Shown here one piece after another: positions 1 through 12,800 of a stretch of 64,000 nucleotides of DNA. The notes beneath the pieces were generated by a model, which saw only the letters and a list, made by a program, of their open reading frames with translations, was not told the DNA's origin and did no database searches. Positions within the stretch are counted from its first letter, which is position 1, and every line of letters begins with the position of its first letter. Source of the DNA: Mugil cephalus (lineage: Eukaryota > Chordata > Actinopteri > Mugiliformes > Mugilidae); contig NC_061777.1 of assembly GCF_022458985.1 (NCBI RefSeq), positions 12,613,668-12,677,667 of the forward strand. The letters run 5' to 3'. A program made the translations under genes and the position numbers.

Positions 1-723
1 AATGACTTCAGGCAATATTCTGTTAACAGCTTTGTAAATGTTATTCCATAAGTAGTTTTTACAGAGGAGACTGATCCACCAAAAAAAACGCTGAATCAGG
101 ATAGTCATGAACGGCTGTAGATGCAAGAGCAGTCATACACTTCCACAAAGGTGCCTAAAAACAATGAGAGGAGAAAAAAAAAAGTCAATTAGTGAGGATT
201 TTTCTCTGTTTAATTTTAGTTTCAAATAGTCACAAGTTATTAGCTGTTGTAATTAGCGAATTAACTGTGATATTTACTCCGAGGGAAGTCTCCAACAGAC
301 TTTTAGACTATTACCACAACAATAGCTCTAGGGATAGACTTTGTGCTGTTATTTGATTGCAAGTTGCAACGTTTACACACAAACACACGGTAAAACAAAC
401 AAATAAAAGCAGGTTGGACGGAGCACTTAAATAAGCTTTTTTAACTGGTGACGAGTGGAAACACAGAATGCAAATAGAAAGACTCAAATACCAGTAAAAT
501 GCTTCTGTGAATATTGTCATTATCAGAGTTAATCTACTTGTTTACAAATCCACCTTTAAATTGCATGAAGTTACAATTTAATCACTGAAAGTACGCTTTC
601 TCATTATCAATTATACACCCAACAGAAATGGATAGGGCCGTAAATATTCATGAGCCACTAGATCAGGTTTGTCCAGAATACGAGTTGAACTGTGTTGACC
701 TCAAGACTGAACTTTTACCCCAC
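1..723. other. STPG2 3' flank / putative 3' UTR
   Basis: No coding exon recognised. If the last STPG2 exon ends at its in-frame stop, the first part of this stretch (reading leftwards) is 3' UTR. If the donor sequence overlapping that stop is used, it is intron leading to an exon beyond the left edge. AT-rich, with no clear repeat. Confidence 0.5.
577..582 (-). promoter_or_regulatory. STPG2: candidate poly(A) signal ATTAAA for STPG2
   Basis: The minus strand reads ATTAAA about 140 nt after the inferred stop codon. This is the commonest variant of AATAAA. It is short enough to occur by chance in AT-rich sequence, so it is only a candidate. Confidence 0.25.
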
Positions 724-879
724 TCACCTTTCACCTCTGAATTTGCTGAGGAAGGTGTTGGGTGCAACGATGTTGATGGGCTCAGAGTGAGTGCGGGAGG
801 AACAGCAGGGACTCAGAGGGTTGTTGAGTGTCACATTGAAGGTACCCTTCAGGACTGTGTTCATGATGCCTGGACTCAG
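724..879 (-). CDS. STPG2: STPG2 coding exon 13 (probable last exon)
   Basis: Residues 523-573. The acceptor is excellent: a long pyrimidine tract then TTTGTGCAG, phase 0, matching exon 12. It starts [18 protein letters not shown], a PG motif followed by a basic and hydrophobic stretch. The reading frame ends at a TGA that lies inside AAAG|GTGAGT, a near-perfect donor. The exon may therefore end at 728 and continue beyond the window, or read through to the stop. I prefer the stop, with modest confidence. Confidence 0.7.
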   Translation of the reverse strand: MSPGIMNTVLKGTFNVTLNNPLSPCCSSRTHSEPINIVAPNTFLSKFRGER

Positions 880-3800
880 CTGCACAAACAGAACAGAGAG
901 GAAGGATGATGGTAAGCCAACTAGGAGCAATACAGTATGTGGATATACACAGATCAGGCATAACATTAAAACCACTGACAGAGTCACAGCTGTTTTGGAG
1001 GAACAAGGGAGACCTACACAATATTAGGAAGGTGGCCATGATGTTATGCCTGATCGGTGTACGCACAATGCAGACACATAGTTGTACAATTGTGGACACA
1101 AATTTACTCATAGACAAATACTGACAACACAGGAGGTGCTGTTTTAATAGGAAGGTACTAATGTAAAGATGGAAACAGGAAAGAAACTGTGGACTTGTGA
1201 ATGGTCGTCCTTTGACTTTAAAATCAGAACCCGAATACTTATTTCCTTAGTTTCCTCACAGGAAAGTGTTTAAAAGAGCAAACCTTGGAATAATTATTCA
1301 GTCTACATCCAGTGCTGAGCTACGCATCCATATTTATGCGTGTCAATTAAATTTTATTTATGTATCGCCAAATACTAGCCGTAGTGTCTCAAGACCCCAG
1401 AAAGCCATAGCCCGGAGCCCCCAGAGCGAGCACAAAGGCAGCGTTGGCAAGAAAAAAAAAAGCTGCCTTTTAACAGGATGAGAAGAAACCTTGAGCAGAG
1501 CTCAGCACATATGTGGTTGAAGGCAGCCAGGTAGAGGCAGAAAAGGGGAAAGGACGGTGGGGCAGTGGAGAAGGGAAGAACAGAGGAGAGGAAAACAGGA
1601 GAAGCAAGCAGATGAGTTGTGCCTGGGTGAAGCAAATGATGCAAAGAAGAGAACATGATAATAGGTGATAATAAACTCAGTGTGTAGACGGTTGCCACCT
1701 TCTTCTTTTAGATATTTTCTCTCTCCATTTCTATATCTGCTAGCATAGGATCTTTTGTGTATGTTCATGCTAGCAGAGCCTCTAAAATATACACTCAAAA
1801 CAAATGCCGCCTGTTGACTTTTTTCTCCATCGTCTTTGTCTTGTCCCAGTCCTCGTCCTGCATTTTTTTTTTTCCTTGTTACTACACAGCGGGTTGCACC
1901 GCTTTTTGATATGCTTCTAGAGAAAGGCGTCATTAAAGTTGAATTCACATACAGGAGGAGTTCACACGAATAATGAGTCTGTCATTCCCAGGTGTTAGCG
2001 AGGGGAACAGAAGAAAAAAGGTCCCACAGCCTCAAGTAAATACAGCATGAGCTTCAAAGTCTAACCGAAAAAACCCCAGAAATCCCCTCTCATGTGCATG
2101 CAAACAGACAAAAGATGAAGATGTATACATACGCAGATGTGCTACATGTGCATGTATTTAATCCACTATACTTCCCATTTCGGTAGTGCCTGGAGGGAGG
2201 CTACCTCTTGTACGGTATCAAAGCTCTCGCTGTCTTTTGTTTTCTCCCCCTACTCTCGTAGCGCACACGCAGACACAGACACACACATCAGTATGCTAGA
2301 GGTGCCACGGCAGGATTTAGGCACATCGGCGGGGCTGCTCAGATCTCAGTATTGATCCTTATGGGAAAAGGGTTGCAGGTTCAACTCTAGGTCACCCTCT
2401 GGGTTACCCTGGAGGTCGAGGAGATGGGGGAAGAGCCCTTGGAAGTGACGACACCATCGGCATGGCAATGATGAGGGAGATTATGGGAGGTTTCACTGGG
2501 TCAAAGAGGGGAGAAGGGAAATGGGATCTTTGCGGGGTGGTGATTGGAGATGGTGATTATGTTACTCAGTATGTATGCAGACATATTCAAGTGTGCGTGC
2601 AGGCACAGGCGAAGGAGAGCCGGATGCAGAGTCTTTCCCATAACACACATACAACACATGCCGCACACAGACAAGCGATGCAAGCTCCTTCAGTGAACAC
2701 GGCGTACACAATCAATCTATAGGCGCACGAAAGAATTCAAACATTAACTTGACACAAAGCGATGCATCGATCCACATACAAGGCCACACAAATCACAAGG
2801 ACACTGAGATAAACCAGGTTATATTAGATAAGAGTTGATTTACCTAATATAACAACTTGGCTCAAACAAGCACCTTGATATGAATGCTTGAGCAATCCAA
2901 TAAACATGGATGTGATTATTTAGAATCAGTGTTTGGGTCTGGGCTCTGATTACATCACTCCCCACTCAGACACACCACACTCAAACAGGAGTGAGAAGTG
3001 ACAAGGATAATTTCCCGATTTAACAGACAATGTTAGGAAGGTGGTCATAATGCTATGCCTGATCAGTGGACAAAACATTTCCTCCACGCAGGTAGAAACA
3101 GAGTGCGCTTTCAGCTGCCATATAGAGACACCTAGGCTCCTACTGTATAGTCAAACAAACTCAAAGCTGCAGTTGCGTAGCTCTCTGAATAAACTTCACA
3201 AAAGACATTAAGGATTAAAAGTATAATTAAAGCGAGAACTCTCAGAAACAGCCCAGGTAAAGGCATAAAACCACCCACGAGAAATGTTTGACAAAATGTC
3301 AGCGGTGTTAAGAACACGTTCTGGTCTGGCTCATAATGAATATCAAATAAAGTTGAGTTTCTCCTTCAATTTGGCACCGCGTGTTCCTTGTACTCGGCAG
3401 GTTTATATTTATATAATATATCTGCAAAGATCACAGCGTTTAATTAATATTTGTTTCTGCTTGACGTCTGCTCCCTGCGTCTTTTTATATTCCCACTCTC
3501 CGTACGCACTCCTCTGCCTGTTAAATTAAGCCCGACCAATAAGAACAGTTTCTGCGTGAGAAAGGTAATCAAGCCTACTTTCCTCACATGGCGTATTTAA
3601 TGGATGCACTAAATGAGCCCTCACCGTGGACTACTGCCACTCTAGTAGATAGCTTTGCGACATTATACACACATATGGATGAACGCACATGCACACACAC
3701 TGACGCCGCACCGGCTACAGTTCCATTACGCGACCGTCTGCTCCATTCAGAACACATCTTCTGCTGCTGAATTTAACTACCCTCTTCAGCAGCTCAATTT

Positions 3801-6800
3801 GCTGCTCCTGTCTCCCTGCTCCTCTTTCTCTGCCGCCTTTTCAGCGCTGTCTCACCTCTGCCACTGTCTCACCTTTTTCCTCTCACCCGTCCGTGTCTCC
3901 CTCTCATCACTATTATCCTGCTCTCTGCCTGCTTATCTTCCACTGTCTTTTTTTTCCTTTCCCTCTCTGCACCGCATCGTAACTTCTTTAACTCTTCGCG
4001 GCCCGTGGCGCCACACAGCTTAAGATCAATTACCTAATTACATCAAAAAAATAAGAAGAAAAAAAAAAGGAACTGAAATTTCTAACGCTTAACCGAGCCA
4101 CAAGATGACTGTATGTATGTCTGCATGAACTGCACGGGAACACCTGGAGTTCAGTCAGATCACACAACAGTTGTTTGTTGTGTTTCTGGTAGCAGAAGTC
4201 ACGGAAAATTTCAGCTTGAGGATCACGGTTTCTAACAGAAATCGTGCGTTACTAGCCAGAGGGTGGGGTCACACAACCTTATGGAAGCACTATAGCTAGT
4301 TGCTGTGTTGAGCCACCGGTCACGTTATGTTGTAATGCTATGACATTACAACTGTAATCGTTTACAGTTACTGAGAGAAAATATTAAAAGATGTAATTAA
4401 AATACAACATGGATACATGTATCATACATGGAACATGGATCTTTGCAGGACTTCCTTTTTGTGTATTTATATTTCAAGGAAACGCAGGGCAGAAAAGGCA
4501 TTTTGGACAAATATGAAAAAAAAAAACATCAGTGAGGGAACAGCTTATAGGGAGCCGTCTCTTCGTCTGGACAGGCTCCATTCAGCCATGTGTGCTTTCA
4601 AATGTTGAGCTTCGCTTTGTGATTAGTTTTCTCGTTCATATCTGCACCACCTCTTGTATGTCAAGCGAAATGAGCACCTGTCTAAGCGGCCGTGCCGTGC
4701 ATTGTCGTCACCATACACAGGCGTCTCTCAGTATTTCCTTTGTGAAATCATTCATTCTTTCATTTTCTGTAACCGATTGTCCTCCGGAGGGCTGAGGGAG
4801 GCTGGAGCCTATCCCAGCTGTCATTGGGGAAGACAGGTCCACTAGTCCATCACAGGGCTAACACAGACAGAGGGGAGACAACCATTCACACTCACACCTA
4901 TGGACAATTTAGGATCACCAATTAACGTAACAAGCATGTCTTTGGATGGTGTGAGGAAGCCGGAGTACCTGGAGGGAACCCATGCAGTCACAGGGAGAAC
5001 ATGCAAACTCCACAGAGAAAGGTCCCAGTCGGCCGAGGGATTCAACCCCTTCTTTGCTGGGTTGTGTTTATGGACACTGAAAATGTCAGATTTTAAGTCG
5101 ATTCCCCTGTTTAACCTTTGTTGGGTTTTCAATCCATCAGCCACTACAGATGCTGAAATATGTGCTTATTGCAACAAACAACCACTCGTCCATTCACCCG
5201 AATTCACCTGCAAGTCTTTGGACTCCAGGCTGGTATGAGAGATTTAATTATGTAACTACTGCTGCTCAGTGTTTAGTAAAAACAGGACCATTTTGTTTTT
5301 CTGTTTTTTTACATTGAGCCAATTATCTGCCGACTGGTCAGCATTAGTGCTCTCTGCGATGACTAAAGTGGCAGCAAAAAAACACAGCAGGATTTAAGTT
5401 GAACGTTTGAACAGATTTTTTCTTTAACTTCCGACCTTAGTAGAAAAGAGAGGAGAGGAGAGGAGAGGAGAGGAGAGGAGAGGAGAGGAGAGGAGAGGAG
5501 AGGAGATACTTGAACAGTTTTACTAGCTACTGTCAGTGGAAATATTCCCACAGCTACAGTTTCCTTTATAAAAGAAACAAAGAGCAGAGAGACAGGCTAA
5601 GAGGCAGAAAGGGGCAGGTACAGCAGGAAGAGAAACACCTCAACAAGCACACGTCTATACAGGAATATAAATGTACAAATGCGTAAAATGTTTAGACGGT
5701 TATAATGTTTAAGTTCTTATCCATCACACACTGGCAGCAGAAAGGTGCCTGATTACAGCCAGATTCATTCTAAAGCACAATAATGACCCTTTGGCATACG
5801 ACAACGTGTCAAAAAACCATCTTCAGAGAGAAGAAAAACACAGGGTTCTCCAGCTGACAGCCTAAATCGACAAAAGAGCTGTGGTTAAGTTCTCATGATG
5901 ACTGGAACAACGCAACAGCAAAACACCTTGGAAACTAAAGCTGTTTTAAAAGCCAAAATATTGACACAATGAATATGGATTTGTTTCAGTTTTTTGTATT
6001 TCCTGCACTACAAACAAAATATTCATGACAATACAGTGTATATAAGAGAAAACGTGTGCACTGCTTTCCGCCTACATGCTCCAACTCTGGGATGTGCTGA
6101 CTTAAGTTTCTCGTGAATTTTAATGACCCTCACAAATCTGGTAGATTAGACTACGTAACGGGGAGCTGAACTTGCAGCGAGCTCTGACTCTGTACTGACA
6201 CCTGACCTGAGTACACAGAATGAATCTGGCAGTACTGACAGGGCCTTGAGGAGTTTTCTGATAAGCTAACACAAGGTATTACTGTTTGTTATTATTTTAT
6301 ATTAAGTTTTAAATGAAATATAACTCACCAGACATGTAGTCTTAAACACGGGCAAAGAAGATTGTATTTCTAGTTTTAATCTCCTGAGACCCCACGTCCT
6401 CATATGGGGACATTAAATTTTAGGTTTTATCACAGTTTATTCTGGTTCATTTAAACCCATTGTCCTCATTAGTGGACACTTTAGTCTGCCATCTAGTGGT
6501 TGCAAAGGGTCAATACACTAGTCGATGTAAAAACATGATAGCAGATTTGTTCTACAGGACAGAAGTGGACAAGGTAGAAAACATCACTGAATTTTACGGT
6601 TGAAACTCATTTATTTATTGTCATTAATGTTTCTAGTTTGATATGACGTGCAAATTTAACAAATTTTATCAATAGCAACGAGCTAAAACATCGCTTATTA
6701 GCAAGAACTCGTTTGAGGACGTTGGGACTTCATTGTTCTGTCCCTGCTCAGCCATGTTCAGGTATTAAAATGAACAGTTTCACATTTTCTCACACACTGG

Positions 6801-8971
6801 GTGACTTTATTATAATATAAATAATAAAATAATCCCAGTGTCAATATAAAATGAAATTATTTTTTTCAAAAACTACTACTTCTTGTTCAAAGATACTTAT
6901 ATATACTTATATACTTAGTATTTATACATTGCTACATTATTAGCACAGATCAAAACCCACTCATGAAAAACTTGTTCCATAGTTTTACTAGAAGTGTAAA
7001 CTCTGGAGGTTCAACTTTAAGTCTTCTTGCTTTTCCTGATAGCATTAGCTGGTTCATTCATTAACTGTTTGGCCTTGACCTGATGGGTTGCCTCCAGTCA
7101 TATTCAAGCCCTTGTGCATTGTGGCCATTATAAACTATCTCAGACATCACTGCCGCACTGTTTTTCACACGTGCTATCATTTCGTGTTGATTCAACTAAA
7201 TTTCCGCGTCAGTGTGTTTACTGAGGCTGGTTCGGTTCCCTCATCCTCATTACTGTCCTCTGAGTCGACATAAATTATATCAAATTATTAATTCCACTAT
7301 TTTAAAGGTCACAAATCCCATCATAACAATTAAATATGTTTAGAATCATCTTCACGGGTAGGACGAGCAGCAAATGGCTCAGAGGACAATCCGGGACAAC
7401 ACCACACGCTGAATAATTGAACCAAATTGATTGTGACAGCCAAACCACATGGCTAAAAAACAAACAGATATCAGAGGGAATGAGCGAATAGGGACACAGT
7501 AAAGGAAACAGGCAAAGTGGAGGGAAGAGAGACAGTGAGCCGCGGTGAGAGAGGCAGTACAAAGTTGAGGGAGGATTCTGCAGGCAGACTGGGAGGCAGC
7601 TCTGTGATAACATTACACCCATGGACATGAACATGATGATGAACTGCGTAGTGAGCTGCGAATCAAACTCTGTGGTTTTTGTCTTTGATGTTCGACCAAC
7701 CAATGTCAGAGGAGACTGGAAGCAACGTTTTCTCTTTTAATCCTCTCACGCACAGATTCATCAGCAGCTGACACAAAGTTGTAATTCCTATTAAAACACA
7801 CTAAAGTAAAGCAAAGACCGATTAGGCTCTGGTTAGGTCTCATTACAGCTATTATATGCTTAAGTCACAAAGTGCATTTGTCTCTGTCAGTAGTCTATGG
7901 TGGCCGCATTAAACAACATTACATTTAATAGAAATGCAAGCACTCCACGCAGTTTAATTTGACCAGAGGGGGTCAGTGAAGAAGAAAATCTCCCACAAAG
8001 TGAACACAAAGTGAAAAGCTGCCTTGGGAAGGAAACCACATCATTCAACCTTGTGCTGCTTTTGTGGAGATTGGTCAAAACCACAGTAGCATATTGAAGT
8101 TTGGCTCCTTTTATTTTTTTTTTTACAAAGCAATCAATTTCTTCTGCACGGCTCAAGGTCACAGGGAGAAATATGATGGATTCTCAGAAGATTACAACAT
8201 AAGCTATGTCAGACATACACTGTAATGCGTCTTGTTGACACACCAGACACACAAACACACAGAGCAAGGTCTGTGTCCACATATATCTTAGCGCAGTCTG
8301 CTTCTTAGCTTTATAGAGACACATTAAAACCCAAGGATACGCATGCTGTAAGCACACATATGTTAGTCCACTTGCTGGTATTGACTGTTGGAGCAAACAT
8401 TGGCGTGAGTAAGTGTGACTGTACGAGCGTGAAGTGCAAATGTAACCGCATCATTACCTGATAAGTGCCAGGTCCAGGGTCGGTGTTTTTGGAGACTTTG
8501 AATCGGTCATCTCTGGAGGAGATCAGAGCCATCTTTGTGACGGATTTCACACTAGGGTTGTACTGACCAGGGCCTGAGTCACACAAACAAACACACACAC
8601 ATACACACAACTTTAGCTTCAAATACATAATTACACTTCTAAAAGAGCCAGGAGTCTCACAAACAACACAAAATTATGCAAACAAGCTATTGCTCCAGGC
8701 ATCCTTTGTACATTATTGGACTGCCCACTGTGACGTTCAGTGTATACAAGTACACCACAGGTTTTGAGCTTTAGTGGCCCCTGTAACGGTGCATATGCTA
8801 CCCTGAACACTGCTGAGCATCTACAGCAAAGTTGCCGTGGCAGATAATGTAGAAATACAGTTTATTTGAATTAGCCATGACATTAAAGTAAGGATGTTGT
8901 GCCAGGGGTTAAAATATAATGTTTTCCCTCTATGAAAAATGACCCTATTTGAATCTCATTTAGCTCTTTAG

Positions 8972-9011
<40 letters not shown>

Positions 9012-9824
9012 CTGGACAATAAAAGCAGGTAGGGTGGCAACGGGATGGTTCATATATACAGTACAACTTTAACTCTTTGTACTATGAGTAAAGCTCAGGT
9101 TACCAGAATAGTGTATCATTCAGTCATGGCATACATGACTACATACATATAATACATACATATAACCACACACACACATAATATTTACTAAGGTAAAAAA
9201 TATTTTTTTGTTTTTGTTTTTTGTAATGAAGGGACATACAGACTCAATCAAAAGAAAATCCCAAACTGAAGAAGTTAAGCCAATGTTCTTATCCATTACA
9301 CGGTTTGTAACCTCATCTGTAACTTCTTTTTAGGAATTAAGGAAGCAACTTTTATGATCAGTTTTTGAAATGGTTTAATGGATTTCTGGGCTATGGATCA
9401 TATTTGTTGAGCTATGAGTTGTGATAAGTAAAATAGGAATAATAATTCATCGCTGGTCCAACAAGGTTTTACAGTAAGACAGCAGGAGGTCCGTCTCCGA
9501 CCCAGCAGCTAAATGCAGTCCACTTACGACTACAGAAACAGAAGGTGACTTTTTAAAGCGGCGCACAAACACAATCAAAAATAAGGCGTATTAAAAACAC
9601 CTTGAGCAATAGGTAATGTCACACGCCGTTATGAGACAGTGTGTGCGGTGTGTGTGTGTGTGTAGCAAAAGTAGTGAACAGTTTAATGCTCTTACCATTA
9701 TCAGAAATGTGATTGCTGGGGACCCAGCATGATGAGGAATATAATGTCCTCTAATGTTCCATATATTGTAGGCCTATTCATAAATGCAAATTCAATAATG
9801 AACCAAAAAGACTGAATGTGTTTT

Positions 9825-9857
<33 letters not shown>

Positions 9858-12800
9858 ACAAAGAAGAAACACTTCTGCAAACAGTCCAAATCTATTTATA
9901 TGCAAATTGGATTCTGGTTAAACGGTTTGGGGTGCCTCATGGGTTGAGTCCCACGGTGAAATGGGGCTAGTCATAAATTATCCAAGTAAGTCATGAATCT
10001 ATCAATTCTGAAACAACATTTTTCAATGGGAATGTAACTGAGGTAAATATTAGGTTAGAGGCCCACAGAGATGGAGCTAATTGGACTGCGCAGTGGTGAA
10101 AATGGGGGAGTTGTACGGTTTCCAAACGGTCAATACCAAAAGAAAGATATGGCGGACAGATGCACGGACTGACCAATCCGTTATGTGGTGTTGTTCAGTG
10201 TTCGTGTGTGTGTGTGTGTGTGAGACACCTGGCACGCTGAGATCTCGTCGCAGGAAGAAATTATCTCGCGGTGCAGCAGATAAAAAGCAGCTCTGTCTCT
10301 TCTTGGCTCCCTCAGTTAGAGGTTGTAAGTAAGATTGAACCCTCTCAAACGTCTGCCTCACATTGTATCTGTTGGGTGGAGGGGAGTCCTGCAAGAGAGG
10401 AGAGGAGAGCTTTAGTTCACATGGCCACATGACCAGTCTGCAACCACGGTGGCTGGTGGCTCTTGGGGATTATACCTATTCCCACACTCTATGTGAGCTA
10501 AACACTCACATTAGGTGTGCTTAATAGCTCTAAAGACACGGTACAGCTGGAACTAACTAACCTGGAATCGCTCCATTGAGACCTAATTATATCTGATAAA
10601 GATCTGCCGGGCTTATCAAATTGCTTCGGTGGGCTTTATGCAGAGATAGGCAGAGGAGTAACGGCAACATAGTCAAAATGTCACTTGAGTGCAGGTGAGT
10701 TGAAATATTTTCCAACAGAAGTGCTCTGGTAGGCTGTAGGACAATCCATTTCTTTCAATCAATCACTCAGCAAATAATAAACTTTTAACCACAAACAGCT
10801 TAAACTCTAAACCAAAATCACAATCATCATCTTAGTTCGTTAAGACGGGAAAGTAAAGACCACCACAACTAGACAAAAAACTTTTCCCCAGCATATTTCT
10901 TATACGCGAGTCTCTGTAAGGTTTTGCAAGGTGGTCTACAAACAACTTCAACAAAGGAGGCAATTCATCTTTCCATGATTTTTTTTTGCATAATATGAAA
11001 TAATTACTAGAAATCTGCGTTTTTCCATTGTCTAAACGGAAACCAGGCATGTCATGGAGTAAATGAAAACATGAATTTATATCAATCTCTAGTTCTAAAA
11101 CTGATTTGGTAAAAACATGGACTGAAGTCCAAAAAAGTTTTAATGATTCACAATACAAAAATAAATGCATAAATGTTCCCTGTTTGGTTTTACACCTCGG
11201 GCAAAGTGGTGAATAATTTGGAGATTTTATGCATTTTTATTGGGGTGAGGTGGAATTTGTGGATTTCCTTAATCTTATTAGTCATAAATGGAAAGTTTAT
11301 TCTGTCACAAATATTTAGCCAGTTATTTTCATCTATCTCCGCACTCAAAGTCTTTTCCCCAAATCTTTAATAAGTTTGGGAAAGATTAATTTCTTCCTTC
11401 AGACAGCACATGACACAAATTCACTAATTTTACTTTTTAGTGTGGTTGATATTAACGGATCCTCTATTTCAGTGTAATAAAACTTAAAGTACCCTCCTTA
11501 ACGAGTGTACAAACTACACTCTGTAGGACTATCCAGTTCTGTACAGAGGTATTTTTTTTTCTTTGCATCAGATGAAAAAATGCTCCATAATAAACAAGGT
11601 GTGACCAGACTCAGATACACTGACAGGAACTGAGTCTGGCCAGGCTCAAAACTAGTGGATTGTAAACAGTTTAGCAAGTAATTGATCAAGTGCTGCACAA
11701 ATTAAAATTGTATTAAAAGCTAACAGTGATTCTTTTTCTTTACAAAACAGTAGTAGATGTTTGGAAGTCTGACCTGCTCATGGAGCTAGATGAAAAACGA
11801 TTAGTTCAAAGTCATTAATATTCATGAAAACAATGGATTCTGTATCAAGGATAGTTTTGATCAAAAACCTGAAAGGCTGAGCTGGTTTTGGGAGGACATG
11901 AAAAGCCAGAGTGACACCAAAACCAAGAGACTAAACAGAGGCACACATCACATCATATAAATTGGAAAGAGCTAAAAGAACCAAATGGCAGGGTCACAGT
12001 GGCAGTGCCCCTAAAAAAAAAACTAAAAAAAAAACAAAGTGATGTCACACGACTGACATGTTCATGGTATAACACATACACACTTAGGTATGAGAAACGA
12101 CGCATTGAGCTATCCGGGACACTCACACGCTTCCTGTGGCACTGTGTCATCATGCCTGTGTTAATGTGTTAATGATGGCTTGTAGGTCTCCTGAAAGGGA
12201 AGAACAGTGACAGAAACACGTGTGACATTTGCACCGTATCCTAAGTCATCTCAGATAAATAGCTTCTATATAAGGTCATTACATGCTCACTCCTTAATGA
12301 ATTGCTAATAATTAAGACCTCGTTCATCGAGGGACCCTCGCTGATATGAACATGTAATGGATCCCAGGAACAGGAAACGGGCGAATGGTGTCACCTTGTT
12401 AGAAACTTTCACTACCACCGCTGCAGAGGAATCTCAGTTACTGGAGATTTGTCTTGTCGGTGGGTCTTTGAATAATTGATGTCGAAGGCTGAATATAGCT
12501 GCACGATCCATTTATCCTAAACATAGCAGACCTGTCATTTACCTCAAACTGTCATTTCCCGACCGCTGTTTTCCCCCTCTCCTCCTAGGTAGCCGTCCAT
12601 CTTTAATCATTGCAAACCCAAGCCATTTAGCTTTTCATTATAGGCACAGTAGGAGGAAAAGGAAGCCAGCACAACATGTGCACGACGATTCACCCTCACG
12701 CACACGTCCGCAGAGAAAGTCAATTTGCGGGCGCGCACAAAAACAAACTGATCCTGTGTGGTGCTGAATGCCACAGTGGAATTGCTGAGGAGAAAAATGA

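Larger units (their letters stand above)
880..8457 (-). other. STPG2: STPG2 intron 12 (7.6 kb)
   Basis: Donor CAG|GTAATG and acceptor TGCAG. It contains a small Tc1-type MITE close to the acceptor, a solo inverted-repeat end near 3.05 kb, a hairpin at 2.82 kb, a tRNA-SINE at 4.75-5.05 kb and an AGGAG tandem array at 5.45 kb. The remainder, including 5.6-8.4 kb, is AT-rich sequence in which I see no gene. Confidence 0.7.
8574..10228 (-). other. STPG2: STPG2 intron 11 with AC repeat at donor and GT repeat at acceptor
   Basis: On the transcribed strand the intron begins GTGTCT and runs straight into a 19-nt AC repeat (10222-10204). It ends with a GU-rich repeat (8609-8590) about 15 nt before the acceptor. 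The two tracts are complementary. Inside are a (TA)n run near 8.98-9.0 kb and (GT)n tracts at 9.65 and 9.83 kb. No exon recognised inside. Confidence 0.85.

Noticed and set aside
1502..1948. 148-codon minus-strand open frame
   Set aside because: Lies in STPG2 intron 12, low-complexity composition, no PG motif, no phase-compatible splice sites.
2340..2410. GGTTGCAGGTTCAACTC, resembling a tRNA B box
   Set aside because: Only a partial match, with no A box or recognisable SINE body beside it.
6396..6411. Near-palindrome GTCCTCATATGGGGAC
   Set aside because: Short; may belong to a dispersed fish repeat, but boundaries or a second copy in the window could not be found.
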